A DNA stretch of 64,000 bases from Terrimesophilobacter sp964651535 (GTDB taxonomy: Bacteria; Actinomycetota; Actinomycetes; Actinomycetales; Microbacteriaceae), in assembly GCA_964651535.1 (NCBI GenBank), contig CAZYYE010000001.1, positions 186,001-250,000 of the forward strand. Reading direction: 5' to 3'. The translations under genes and the position numbers were made by a program. A model generated the notes under the pieces. That model was not told the DNA's origin, made no database searches, and was given only the letters and a program-made list of their open reading frames with translations. Shown one piece after another: positions 1 through 7,934 of this stretch. How positions within the stretch are numbered: the first letter of the stretch is position 1; every line of letters begins with the position of its first letter.

Positions 1-395
1 GCGCGGTCGCGCCCGCGGAACGTCGCGTTGATGATGGAGAGCGTGGACGGCAGGATCATGGCGCCGCCCACGCCCTGGATGACGCGGAATCCGATGAGAA
101 CGTCTCCGTTCCACGCAAGTGCGGCGAGCACGGAGGAGCCGGCGAAGATTATGACGCCGATCACGAGCAGCTTTCGGCGCCCGATGCGGTCGGCGACGGT
201 ACCGAACATGAGGAGCAGCGCGGCGAACACGAGCGTGTAGCTTTCCTGCACCCATTGCACTTGCGTCGAGCTGATGGAGAGTTCCGACACGATGGAGGGG
301 ATGGCGACGTTCACGATCGTGGAGTCGGCGATGATGATCGACACCGCGAGGCTGATGGTGACGAGTCCGAACCATTTGGCGCGGGAGGAGTTCAT
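1..395 (-). CDS. MFS transporter, DHA2-like drug exporter (N-terminal part, cut by window edge)
   Basis: The minus strand reads from an ATG at 395 to the window edge without a stop, giving about 131 residues. It starts MNSSRAKWFGLV and carries the DHA2/14-TM exporter signatures: DSTIVNVAIP in TM1, WVQESYTL, and the loop motif ADRIGRRK between TM2 and TM3, followed by FRVIQGVGGAMILP in TM4. The family exports drugs or metabolites by proton antiport across the inner membrane. It is divergent from a MarR-type regulator 87 bp away, a classic arrangement in which the regulator represses the exporter. The C-terminal two thirds lie outside the window, so the substrate class cannot be refined. Confidence 0.9.
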   Translation of the reverse strand, partial: MNSSRAKWFGLVTISLAVSIIIADSTIVNVAIPSIVSELSISSTQVQWVQESYTLVFAALLLMFGTVADRIGRRKLLVIGVIIFAGSSVLAALAWNGDVLIGFRVIQGVGGAMILPSTLSIINATFRGRDR

Positions 396-419
396 GGTGG
401 TCGCTTTCGTTCTAATTCG

Positions 420-451
420 TCAGCCAGCTTAGCAATTCATCAGCCTGCTTA
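420..451. promoter_or_regulatory. Candidate MarR operator (direct repeat) between exporter and regulator
   Basis: Two near-identical 12-mers, TCAGCCAGCTTA (420-431) and TCAGCCTGCTTA (440-451), are spaced 20 bp start to start in the divergent MFS/MarR gap. The spacing puts them on the same DNA face. Their role as regulator sites is inferred from position only. Confidence 0.35.
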
Positions 452-482
452 CTATCCATCGAAAGGCGGATATCCTGAACCC

Positions 483-938
483 ATGGACGAGTCGCAGGAG
501 CCGCAGGAGGCCGATCACGGTCCCATGGGCGAATGGCCCACCGGCCGCCTCCTGTCGACCGCATCCCGACTCGTCGAGCACGCGTGGTTGGAGGCCCTCG
601 ACGAGTTGGGGCTGTCGCACGCCGGACTCATCGCCTTGCACCTTCTGGGGGAGGAGCCGACCAATCAGACGGATCTCGCCGCTCGTGCGCGCGTGGAGAA
701 CCAGACCATGTCGCGCACACTGGATCGCCTCGAGCGGGAGGGTTACATTCTCCGGGAGCGGGATCCGCGTGATCGCCGGCGCCACATCGTCACGCGCACT
801 CCGGAGGGTGCCGCCGCGTGGCAGTCGGCGAAAACTCTGGAAGCCGACATCTTCCCGGACATCTCGGACGCGCAGGGTTTGCGCAGCGCACTGCTCGAAC
901 TGATCCACGCGGGTACCGCGCGACGCTGGCAGCCGTAG
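483..938 (+). CDS. MarR-family transcriptional regulator
   Basis: This 151-residue protein has the winged-helix core of MarR regulators: a helix-turn-helix around residues 58-85 (NQTDLAARARVENQTMSRT) and the wing DPRDRRRHIVTRTPEG. The start ATG at 483 is preferred to an upstream in-frame start at 255, because the longer version would run into the divergent exporter and gain no recognisable domain. MarR proteins bind palindromic or repeated sites as dimers and usually release DNA on binding small phenolic or drug-like ligands. The adjacent divergent efflux gene is the most likely target. Confidence 0.9.
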   Translation: MDESQEPQEADHGPMGEWPTGRLLSTASRLVEHAWLEALDELGLSHAGLIALHLLGEEPTNQTDLAARARVENQTMSRTLDRLEREGYILRERDPRDRRRHIVTRTPEGAAAWQSAKTLEADIFPDISDAQGLRSALLELIHAGTARRWQP

Positions 939-950
939 TAACGTCAATCC

Positions 951-1832
951 ATGACATTCAACCCCGACTCGAATATCGGTTCAGGCAAGGTCAGCCGTCG
1001 GGGCCGCAACACGGGCATCGCTGTCGGCGGTGGGGGGATCGTGGTCGTCCTGCTCGCGCTCGTGTCTCCGCTCCTGGGCGTCGACCTCACTCCGCTCGCC
1101 GGGATGTTCGGCGACGCAGGCACGTCGCAGTCGACGACATCCGACAGTCTGGAGCAGTGCCAGACCGGGGCCGACGCGAACGAGGACGTCGAATGCCGGA
1201 TGAAGGGCGCGTCCGCATCGCTCGACAAGTATTGGGCGGGCAAGTTCGCCCAGGAGGGCCTCACGTACCGCTCACCGAGCGAGTTCGTGCTGTTCACGGG
1301 CGCGACGAGCACGGGATGCGGCAACGCGACGAGCGCGTCGGGCCCGTTCTATTGCCCGCCGGATGAGTCGATTTACATCGATACCGAATTTTTCGATCAG
1401 CTGCGTGGTCAGTTCGGCGCCACCGGCGGTCCGCTCGCAGAAATGTACGTTGTGGCGCACGAGTGGGGTCACCACATCCAGAACGTGCTCGGCACGATGG
1501 ACAACCTGAACCTGCAGCAGTCCGGCCCCACGTCCGACTCCGTGCGGCTCGAGCTGCAGGCCGACTGCTATGGCGGATCCTGGGCGAAGGACGCCTCGAC
1601 GGTGCCCGACGCGAGCGGCGTGCCATTCCTGCAGCCGATCACGAAGCAGCAGATCAATGACGCGCTGAATGCGGCGCAAGTGATCGGGGACGACCGCATC
1701 CAGGAGCAGACGTCCGGGCAAGTGCAGCCGGAGACGTGGACCCACGGTTCCAGCGATCAGCGGCAGAAGTGGTTCCTGATCGGGTTCGAGAAGGGCCCGA
1801 CCGCGTGCAACACGTTTGACGTGAACCCCTGA
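951..1832 (+). CDS. Neutral zinc metallopeptidase (YpfJ-type, PF04228 family)
   Basis: The 293-residue protein has an N-terminal membrane anchor (residues about 22-45, IAVGGGGIVVVLLALVSPLL) after a short basic cytoplasmic segment. The predicted extracellular domain carries the HEWGHHIQ zinc motif with a downstream ELQADCYGG segment that should supply the third ligand. This fits the putative neutral zinc metallopeptidase family, whose substrate is unknown. The sequence TAGTAA about 10 bases upstream of the ATG, with no clear Shine-Dalgarno, would fit a leaderless transcript. It is convergent with the thioredoxin gene. Confidence 0.88.
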   Translation: MTFNPDSNIGSGKVSRRGRNTGIAVGGGGIVVVLLALVSPLLGVDLTPLAGMFGDAGTSQSTTSDSLEQCQTGADANEDVECRMKGASASLDKYWAGKFAQEGLTYRSPSEFVLFTGATSTGCGNATSASGPFYCPPDESIYIDTEFFDQLRGQFGATGGPLAEMYVVAHEWGHHIQNVLGTMDNLNLQQSGPTSDSVRLELQADCYGGSWAKDASTVPDASGVPFLQPITKQQINDALNAAQVIGDDRIQEQTSGQVQPETWTHGSSDQRQKWFLIGFEKGPTACNTFDVNP

Positions 1833-1867
1833 CCGGTAAGCGGTCCGGCCCAGCGGGCCCGCGCGCG

Positions 1868-2257
1868 TTACTCGGTTTCGTGGCCGCGGGAGTGCGCGGC
1901 TTCCTGCTCGGCGATCTGCTTGTGCACATCCTCCATGTCGAGCTCGCGCACGGCGGTGATGACCTGGTCGAGCGCTGCGCCGGGGAGTGCTCCCGGCTGG
2001 GAGAACACGCGAACGCCGTCGCGAAACGCCATGAGTGTGGGGATCGAGGTGATGCCCATTGCGCCGGCGAGAGCCTGCTGCGCGTCGGTGTCCACTTTCG
2101 CGAACGTGACGTCGGTGTTGGCGTCGCTCGCCTTGTCGTAGATGGGACCGAACTGCTGGCACGGTCCGCACCATGCCGCCCAGAAGTCGACCAGGGTGAT
2201 GCCCGGCGCGGTGACGGTCTTCTCGAAGTCTTCGGCTGTCAGGTCGACGGTTGGCAT
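1868..2257 (-). CDS. trxA: Thioredoxin
   Basis: This 129-residue protein has a complete thioredoxin fold with the active site WAAWCGPC near residues 28-35, the cis-proline segment TSIPTLM, and a C-terminal extension of about 20 charged residues (ending HSRGHETE) beyond the usual 105-110. It reduces disulfides in cytoplasmic proteins using thioredoxin reductase. The start is supported by GAGGAGAAG about 6 bases upstream of the ATG. A REP-like palindrome lies just upstream. Confidence 0.93.
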   Translation of the reverse strand: MPTVDLTAEDFEKTVTAPGITLVDFWAAWCGPCQQFGPIYDKASDANTDVTFAKVDTDAQQALAGAMGITSIPTLMAFRDGVRVFSQPGALPGAALDQVITAVRELDMEDVHKQIAEQEAAHSRGHETE

Positions 2258-2356
2258 TTCTCTTCTCCTCTTTGGTTCACATACGTTTCAGACCTCAACA
2301 ACGCTACGTTGCCTGCCCGTATTCCGTCGAGCCGGGGCCCCGGGAGAAATTGCCTC

Positions 2357-2394
2357 CGCTTCCTGAGGAGGGCGAAGCCCGTCTCGAAGGGAGC
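2357..2394. repeat. REP-like palindrome (family copy 1)
   Basis: An imperfect palindrome running from CGCTTCCTGAGGAGG to CGTCTCGAAGGGAGC. It belongs to the dispersed family with arms of the form GCTCCCTGAGGAG and TCTCGAAGGGAGC that recurs in other gaps of this window. Confidence 0.8.
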
Positions 2395-2403
2395 CCGTGG
2401 CCG

Positions 2404-2988
2404 CTACTTCTTCTTCGCGGCCGCCTTCATCGCTTTCTTGGCCTCGCGAACGAGCCGAAGGGATTCGGCATCAGTGATGTCGGCGATGGAGCGGTGCGAT
2501 CCTTCTTCGCCGTAGTGGCCGCTCGCGTCGCGCCAGCCGGGCGCGGTCAGTCCGCGCTGCTTTCCGAGCAGGGCGAGGAAGATTTTGGCTTTCTGTTCGC
2601 CGAATCCGGGGAGTGCCTGAAGTCGGCGCAGGATTTCGGCGCCGTCGGGTTTGTTGCCGTCGGCATTGTCGGATGTCCAGATTGCGGCCGTGTCGCCGCC
2701 CCACTCGTCCCGTACTGCCGTCGCGAGCGCCTGCACGCGCGCGGCCATGGAGCCGGGGAACCGGTGCACTGCCGGGGTGATTCGGAATGCCTCGAGGAAC
2801 TTCTCGGGGTCGTAGGCTGCGATGGATTCGGGTGTGAGCTCTCCGAGACGGTCGCGTAGTTTGGCGGGGCCCGCGAACGCGACCTCCATGGGGATCTGCT
2901 GGTCGAGGAGCATCCCGACGAGGAGCGCGAACGGGTTGTCGGTGAGCAGTTCGTCGGCGGCAGCGTCGCCGGTCAGGTGAAGTTCCAT
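2404..2988 (-). CDS. HhH-GPD family base-excision DNA repair protein
   Basis: The 194-residue product matches the actinobacterial HhH-GPD family (helix-hairpin-helix DNA glycosylase-like). It has the motif PMEVAFAGPAKLRDR and a helix-hairpin-helix near residues 120-145, LQALPGFGEQKAKIF, followed by a lysine-rich tail (AKKAMKAAAKKK). It is shorter than EndoIII/MutY enzymes and has no cysteine cluster for an iron-sulfur site. The family is believed to act in base excision repair, but the lesion specificity is unknown. The ribosome-binding site is weak. Confidence 0.8.
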   Translation of the reverse strand: MELHLTGDAAADELLTDNPFALLVGMLLDQQIPMEVAFAGPAKLRDRLGELTPESIAAYDPEKFLEAFRITPAVHRFPGSMAARVQALATAVRDEWGGDTAAIWTSDNADGNKPDGAEILRRLQALPGFGEQKAKIFLALLGKQRGLTAPGWRDASGHYGEEGSHRSIADITDAESLRLVREAKKAMKAAAKKK

Positions 2989-3017
2989 GCCGCCATTCTT
3001 CCACTGCGGGCCGCGGG

Positions 3018-3416
3018 TCAGCTTGTGGATGTGGCCTGACCTGCACGTTCGACGAGGGGTTTGAGCCCTGCTGCAAGGGCGTACACGCGGTCGTCGAGGC
3101 GCGCGATGTCGACCTTGCTTTCGGCGCGGAACTCGGCGAGGCTGTCTTCAATGCGTGACGTGCGCTGGTCGAGGCGCGCGATGGCGCCTGTGAGTTCGGT
3201 GCGCAATCCGGCGATGTCCCCTTTGAGTTCGGTGCGCAATCCGGCGATGTCCCCTGTGAGTTCGGTGCGCAATCCGGCGATGTCCCCTTTGAGTTCGGTG
3301 CGCAGGGCACCCATGTCGTTTCTGGCCCCTCGGCGGATCATGCCGTGCAGCGTGAGGAGTGCGGCAACGAGAGTGGCCAGAGACACCCAGGTTTCGAGAC
3401 TCATGTTGAAATCCAT
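3018..3416 (-). CDS. Small membrane-anchored coiled-coil protein with 11-residue repeats
   Basis: This 132-residue protein has one N-terminal hydrophobic segment (WVSLATLVAALLTLHGMI) followed by four near-perfect 11-residue repeats of the form LRTELKGDIAG and then a further heptad-like region (RIEDSLAEFRAESKVDIARLDDRVYALAAGL). An 11-residue period is typical of right-handed coiled coils. No enzyme motif is visible and the function is unknown. The ATG at 3416 has little room for a ribosome-binding site. A second ATG at 3404 has AAGGATGG about 9 bases upstream and could be the true start. Confidence 0.65.
   Translation of the reverse strand: MDFNMSLETWVSLATLVAALLTLHGMIRRGARNDMGALRTELKGDIAGLRTELTGDIAGLRTELKGDIAGLRTELTGAIARLDQRTSRIEDSLAEFRAESKVDIARLDDRVYALAAGLKPLVERAGQATSTS
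3187..3318. repeat. 33-bp tandem repeat, about four units, inside a gene
   Basis: Units at 3187-3219, 3220-3252, 3253-3285 and a diverged fourth at 3286-3318 encode the 11-residue coiled-coil repeats. The first three differ only at one alternating position (cctg/cctt). The near identity at synonymous sites indicates recent expansion. Confidence 0.9.
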
Positions 3417-3628
3417 CCTTCCAGTGTGACGTTTCAGGTCGCTTCATGCCACTGAGCTGTGAGCCAATGAACTTAGTGCTGCGTGTCCCGAGTGCCCGCA
3501 GTCGTCGCGAATCTGGCGGACACGACCTGACAGCGCACCCCTGTGGGGGAGTAGCACCGGCATCCGGGTTCGGGGTGCTCGACTCGACTAAACACGGTCC
3601 CCACGGTGGGTCAGGTTTCGCCCGAAAC

Positions 3629-3652
3629 GTAGACTCTACAGTGAGACTTCAC
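3629..3652. promoter_or_regulatory. Candidate operator/promoter region of the SDR gene
   Basis: Two small palindromes, GTAGACTCTAC (3629-3639) and GTGAGACTTCAC (3641-3652), lie 19-42 bases before the SDR start. They could be a repressor site, but no regulator gene is adjacent, so the assignment is weak. Confidence 0.25.
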
Positions 3653-3670
3653 AATAGAGAGGCCCGGATT

Positions 3671-4477
3671 ATGGACATCAAAGACAAAGTTTTCGTTGTC
3701 ACCGGCGGCGGCAACGGGATGGGCCGCGAGGTCGTCCTAGGGCTGATCGCCCGTGGCGCACGAGTGGCTGCGGTCGACCTGAATGAGGCCGGACTGGCGG
3801 AAACCGTGGACTTGGCCAGCGCGGCATCCGGAAAGCTGACGACCCACGCCCTCAACGTGACCGACCGCAAGGCGGTGCTCGCATTGCCCAAAGAGGTGAT
3901 CAAGGCCCACGGTCAGGTTGATGGGCTTTTGAACGTTGCCGGAATCATCCAGCCGTTCGTGAAGTTGAAAGACCTTGACTTTGACGTCATGGAGCGCGTG
4001 TTCAACGTGAACTTTTGGGGTGTCGTAAACATGACGAAGGCGTTCCTCCCAGAACTCCTGACACGTCCAGCGGCGGCGGTACTGAACGTGTCGAGCATGG
4101 GCGGGTTCCTCCCGGTTCCCGGCCAGGCGGCATACGGTGCGAGCAAGGCCGCGGTGAAGCTCTTCACGGAGGCGCTGTACGCGGAAAGCCAGGGAACCAA
4201 CCTTTCCGTGACGATCGTGTTTCCTGGCGGCGTAGGCACAAACATCACCGCGAACTCCGGCGTCGAAATCAAGATGCCTGCGGGCGCGGATGCCGGCAAG
4301 GAATATAAAACGACGAGTGCCGTTGATGCTGGCCGGATGATCATTGAGGGCGTCGAGAAGGGCGCATTCCGGGTGGTCATTGGTGGTGACGCGAAGTTCA
4401 TGGACCGCATGGCACGGTTGTCGCCGCGCCGCGCGACGGAGCTCATTGCGAAGCAGATGAAGGCGCTGCTCGGCTGA
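3671..4477 (+). CDS. Short-chain dehydrogenase/reductase (SDR) family oxidoreductase
   Basis: This 268-residue classical SDR has the cofactor motif TGGGNGMGRE (residues 12-21), the NVAG structural motif and the catalytic set S (NVSS) with YGASK. SDRs oxidise or reduce alcohol/ketone substrates with NAD(P)(H). An acidic residue after beta-2 (AAVDLNEAG) favours NAD(H). The ATG at 3671 is chosen over an upstream in-frame start at 3446 because the SDR fold begins directly after it and the upstream part has no homology-like features. The gene stands alone and its substrate is unknown. AT content seems somewhat higher than in its neighbours. Confidence 0.9.
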   Translation: MDIKDKVFVVTGGGNGMGREVVLGLIARGARVAAVDLNEAGLAETVDLASAASGKLTTHALNVTDRKAVLALPKEVIKAHGQVDGLLNVAGIIQPFVKLKDLDFDVMERVFNVNFWGVVNMTKAFLPELLTRPAAAVLNVSSMGGFLPVPGQAAYGASKAAVKLFTEALYAESQGTNLSVTIVFPGGVGTNITANSGVEIKMPAGADAGKEYKTTSAVDAGRMIIEGVEKGAFRVVIGGDAKFMDRMARLSPRRATELIAKQMKALLG

Positions 4478-4494
4478 GCGGTGTCATGCCGACA

Positions 4495-5409
4495 TCAGCG
4501 TTCGGGTCGCGTCCCGTTTAGCGCGCCTCTGATCCTCGCGACGATGTCACGGCGTGCGGCGGCACCGATCGCCGTGGGCAGGAGCGGGTAATCGTGCAGT
4601 TGCCCGTTCACCTCCGTGTAGTCGACGTCGACGCCGGCCTCTTCGGCCTTTGCGACGAGGAGCCGGGCATCCGGGTTCAGGATGTCGCGCGTCCCGCTGT
4701 ACACGGCGAGGGGGCCGAGTCCCGCGAAGTCGCCGAACAGCGGGCTGACCGCAGGATCGGTGAGCTCGCGCTCGCCTGCCCACAGTTTCGCGAACACGAG
4801 GCCGCCCGGCACCGCGAGCCAGGGATCCGTCGGCTGAACGTGCGGGATGAGAGGGTTCGTGAAGGTCAGATCCACGGCAGGTGAAAGGAGAACCGTCACG
4901 GGAGCGGTCACACCGGTGTCGCGCAGCGCCATCGCCGCGCACAGGGCGATTTGGCCGCCCGCCGAATCCCCTGCGAGCGCGACCTGGCCGTACCGCTTCC
5001 TGTTCGCTTCGGCCATCGCGGTCACCTGGCTCACGACTTCGTCGGAGGTCGCGAACGGCACGAGCGGGTAGATCGGCACGGTCACGACGGTCGAAGCGTC
5101 GGCGGCTATCTGGGCGGCCAGCTGCCAGTGCTGCCGGACGATCTCGTTCACCCAGCCTCCCCCGTGCAGGTAGAGCACGCTCCCCGTCGGCGTGCTCGCC
5201 GTCGGGGTCAGGGTGTACACGGGCCAGGCGCCATCAAGCTCGACGTCGACGCGAACGTCCGACCGGAGGTTCCTGGGCGGCTCGTAGGGTGAAGGGTTTG
5301 TGGTGCGTTTGCGAAGGCGCTTGTGCGCTCCCTCTTCGGAGACGTACGGTCGGTTCCGTCGGGTCACGCGAAGGATGATCGGCACGAGACCGCTCGGCAC
5401 GGAAACCAT
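4495..5409 (-). CDS. Alpha/beta hydrolase (HSL / steryl-acetyl-hydrolase-like esterase)
   Basis: The protein is 304 residues from the ATG at 5409, which has AGGAG 5 bases upstream and so beats an in-frame start at 5499. It shows the hormone-sensitive-lipase layout: oxyanion-hole motif YLHGGGWV, nucleophile elbow GDSAGG, acid in RDILNPDARL and histidine in QLHDYPLL. These enzymes hydrolyse short acyl esters in the cytoplasm. It is convergent with the SDR gene with a gap of only 17 bp. The substrate cannot be read from the sequence. Confidence 0.9.
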   Translation of the reverse strand: MVSVPSGLVPIILRVTRRNRPYVSEEGAHKRLRKRTTNPSPYEPPRNLRSDVRVDVELDGAWPVYTLTPTASTPTGSVLYLHGGGWVNEIVRQHWQLAAQIAADASTVVTVPIYPLVPFATSDEVVSQVTAMAEANRKRYGQVALAGDSAGGQIALCAAMALRDTGVTAPVTVLLSPAVDLTFTNPLIPHVQPTDPWLAVPGGLVFAKLWAGERELTDPAVSPLFGDFAGLGPLAVYSGTRDILNPDARLLVAKAEEAGVDVDYTEVNGQLHDYPLLPTAIGAAARRDIVARIRGALNGTRPER

Positions 5410-5613
5410 GTGCGCTCCTGTCGGTGGATACGGCCATGCTACTTGTGCCGCTTCGAGACGATCGCTGCGCGAACTTTCAGGGGACGAGGTGCGGGCCAAT
5501 CCGTTCCCTCAGGGGCCGTCGAAGTCTCAAGCACTTCCCGGAGTCGTCGGAACTCGGAATACCGACGGGTCGTGCGGTGTTGCACAGGGTTCTGATCGAT
5601 GGGGAGTTTGCTT

Positions 5614-6116
5614 GTGACTGACGCTTTTGCACCTTTGCCGCCCCTGGCCGAACAGGCCGACCGGCTCCTTGCGCTCGGCGCTTCCGGAATGCCGACGGCT
5701 GCCATCCTGGAGGAGGCGGCGAGGGTAGGTTCTGCCGATGGCGGTCTGCTCGTCGTGCATCCTTCGCTGGTTCCGCCGTCGCGGCTCGCGGCGATGAGTT
5801 CGTCGATCGCACCCCCGACGAATCCGTGCCCGTCATCGTGGGACGCGGCCGCACGCCGCTCACTCTCGCGGAAGGCATCCATTGGGTGTTGCAGCAACCC
5901 GAAGTGCTCGAGCGCAATAGGTGTTTCATGACGGCAGGTTCGCGCCTGGTGCGCCAGAACGGAACGCGAGACGCACGCGTGCCTGCGGTGTGGATCAGCA
6001 ACGGCACCGGCCGTGATGGTCGGGACCGCAGGGATGCGGCGAAGGTTGGCTGGTGCTGGGCCGGTAACCGGCACACCTGGTTGGGAATCGCGTCCGTTGC
6101 GGGGCGCCGCGGTTGA
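5614..6116 (+). pseudogene. DUF5701-family gene, broken by internal deletion and frameshift
   Basis: The first part, from GTG 5614 (GGGGAG 7 bases upstream), reads TDAFAPLPPLAEQADRLLAL through LLVVHPSLVPPSRLAA. Near 5795 the frame ceases to match the family and runs to a stop at 5931. The expected C-terminal half is intact in another frame from about 5792: DEFVDRTPDES, then VIVGRGRTPLTLAEGIHW, ending WCWAGNRHTWLGIASVAGR at 6116. Together they cover the two ends of a DUF5701-like protein of actinobacteria, with the middle missing. The family has no known function. A sequencing error could explain a frameshift but not the missing middle. Confidence 0.7.
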
Positions 6117-6121
6117 CTTCG

Positions 6122-6197
6122 TGGTGGCTCCGACCGGCGTCGATCCGGTGACCTTTCGATTTTCAGTCGAACGCTCTACCAACTGAGCTACAGAGCC
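6122..6197 (-). tRNA. tRNA-Phe (GAA)
   Basis: The minus strand folds as a full cloverleaf: acceptor GGCTCTG pairs with CGGAGCC, the anticodon loop is CTGAAAA (anticodon GAA) and the T-arm is CCGGATCGACGCCGG. The terminal CCA is encoded. Confidence 0.96.
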
Positions 6198-6264
6198 TTG
6201 CCTTTCCGAAAACAGTATTCCGGAAAGGTAAGGCACAGCCACTGGCGAGAGTGGCCGTGCCTTG

Positions 6265-6338
6265 CGACCCTGACCGGACTTGAACCGGCGACCTCCGCCG
6301 TGACAGGGCGGCGCGCTAACCAACTGCGCTACAGGGCC
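6265..6338 (-). tRNA. tRNA-Asp (GTC)
   Basis: The minus strand has acceptor GGCCCTG pairing with CAGGGTC, anticodon loop CTGTCAC (anticodon GTC) and T-loop GTTCAAG. CCA is not encoded. It is the middle gene of a Glu-Asp-Phe cluster. Confidence 0.96.
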
Positions 6339-6359
6339 TAGCTATTAAGTTGTGTTCGG

Positions 6360-6432
6360 TGACCCCAACGGGATTCGAACCCGTGCTGCCGCCGTGAAAG
6401 GGCGGTGTCCTAGGCCACTAAACGATGGGGCC
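6360..6432 (-). tRNA. tRNA-Glu (TTC)
   Basis: The minus strand has acceptor GGCCCCA pairing with TGGGGTC, anticodon loop CTTTCAC (anticodon TTC) and T-loop GTTCGAATC. CCA is not encoded. It is first in the cluster transcribed toward tRNA-Asp and tRNA-Phe. Confidence 0.96.
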
Positions 6433-6677
6433 TTCGAAGTAACAAACCTTCTTAGCTACCGACCCTCAAGCATAAGGGTGCGCACCGGTTTTGCCAAACG
6501 CGCGGATCGGGCCACACCGTGGCATTTCCACGCCATCCGCGGATGCCGGGATAGGTTCAAGTGAAACTTGAAGCTTGGATGTGCTGGGCATATCGCAAAA
6601 GGCTTGTTAGTGTGACAGTTGTTAACAATGTTGCTGACGTGACCTGTGGGGGTTGCGTGTCAGGGAGCCGGGGAATC

Positions 6678-7904
6678 ATGTCGAAAACGCACCGCTCGCG
6701 TCGCACGCGCGCACTGTGGTGGCGCAACCGCGTTTTCGTGTCGCTCGCCCTGCTGGGCATGGTGATTGTCGGATCCGTGGCGCCGCCCATCGCCGCGCCG
6801 GCATCCGCCGCCGACTACCCCAGTTGGGCGGAAGTGCTCGCCGCGCGAAACAACGTGACGGCGAAGAAGGCGGAGATCGCGAGGATCCAGTCGCTTCTCG
6901 CACAGCTCGAGGCAGACAAGAAAGCCACCGAGGCGGTCGCGATCGAAAAGGGCAACATCTACGCCGCGGCGCAGCAGGCCTTCGACGAGCAGGACTACAA
7001 GACTCAGCAGTACCAGACGCAGGCGGATGACGCCCAGGCGAAGGCGGATGACTCGCTGAAGCGGGCCGGCCAGCTCGCGGCGAGGCTCTCCCGCACGAGC
7101 GGAACCGATTTCACTTCGACCCTGTTCTTCAACGGGGACAACGCCCAGAACCTGTTGGCCCAGTTGGGCATGGCGAACAAGATCACCGACCAGTCTCAGG
7201 CGCTCTACGACCGGGCGACGCAGGACCAGAAGACCGCCCAGTCGCTCACCGACCAGGCGAACCTTGCGAAGGCTGCGCTCGAAGAGTTGCGGGACATCGC
7301 CGAGAAGGCGCGGGCCGAAGCGCAGGCGGCGGCGGATGCTGCGGCGGCCGCACTCGCGGAGCAGCAAGCCAACAACGCGAAACTTCAGGCGCAGCTCGCC
7401 ACGCTGCAGACCGAGCAGATCCACACGGAAGAGGAGTACATCGCCGGGGTCAAGGCGACGTGGGGCGCTTCCGGTGCTGTCGAGATTTCGTCGGCGGGCT
7501 GGGCGCGGCCGGTTTCCGGAAACGTTTCGAGCCCGTTCGGTTACCGTGTTTCGCCGTGCCACGGATGCTCCTCGTACCACCAGGGCACCGATATCGGCGC
7601 GAGCTGCAACACCCCGATCTACGCTGCAAGCACCGGCCGCGTGTCGTATGCGGGCTGGAACGGCGGCTACGGCAACCTCACGCGCATCGACCACGGCGGC
7701 GGGGTGAGCACCGGTTACGGCCACCAGCCGAACGGCGGCATTATGGTGAGCGTCGGCGAGTTCGTCACGGTGGGTCAGCAGATCGGCCGGGTGGGCACGA
7801 CGGGTGCGTCCACCGGGTGCCACCTGCACTTCGAGGTGCGTATCAACGGCAGCGCGATCGACCCGGTGCCGTTCATGCGGGACCGCGGCATCAACATCCA
7901 CTGA
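6678..7904 (+). CDS. Secreted M23 family peptidoglycan endopeptidase with coiled coil
   Basis: The protein is 408 residues. It has a Sec signal peptide (basic start RRTRALWWRNR, hydrophobic core, cleavage near PASA-AD), a long alpha-helical coiled coil (about residues 45-250, rich in Ala, Gln, Glu) and a C-terminal LytM/M23 domain. The zinc ligands are visible as HQGTDIG and HLHFEV. This coiled-coil plus M23 plan resembles EnvC-type activators and hydrolases of cell-wall division. Unlike degenerate EnvC proteins, the zinc ligands are kept, so it should be catalytically active. The ATG at 6678 directly precedes the signal peptide. About 245 bp upstream are non-coding. Confidence 0.9.
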   Translation: MSKTHRSRRTRALWWRNRVFVSLALLGMVIVGSVAPPIAAPASAADYPSWAEVLAARNNVTAKKAEIARIQSLLAQLEADKKATEAVAIEKGNIYAAAQQAFDEQDYKTQQYQTQADDAQAKADDSLKRAGQLAARLSRTSGTDFTSTLFFNGDNAQNLLAQLGMANKITDQSQALYDRATQDQKTAQSLTDQANLAKAALEELRDIAEKARAEAQAAADAAAAALAEQQANNAKLQAQLATLQTEQIHTEEEYIAGVKATWGASGAVEISSAGWARPVSGNVSSPFGYRVSPCHGCSSYHQGTDIGASCNTPIYAASTGRVSYAGWNGGYGNLTRIDHGGGVSTGYGHQPNGGIMVSVGEFVTVGQQIGRVGTTGASTGCHLHFEVRINGSAIDPVPFMRDRGINIH

Positions 7905-7934
7905 CGCGGGTCGCTCGAGTCTGCGCCTTTCGGC

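Noticed and set aside
3187..3318. 33-bp repeats that could look like a CRISPR array
   Set aside because: The repeats are directly adjacent without spacers and encode an in-frame coiled-coil protein. No cas genes are present.
6122..6432. tRNA cluster as an integration site of a mobile element
   Set aside because: All three tRNAs are complete, no partial tRNA copy was found nearby and no integrase gene is present in the window.
6561..6677. Longer start and possible c-di-AMP riboswitch upstream of the M23 peptidase
   Set aside because: The signal peptide begins at 6678, and the upstream region is too short and lacks the conserved paired elements I would need to support a riboswitch.
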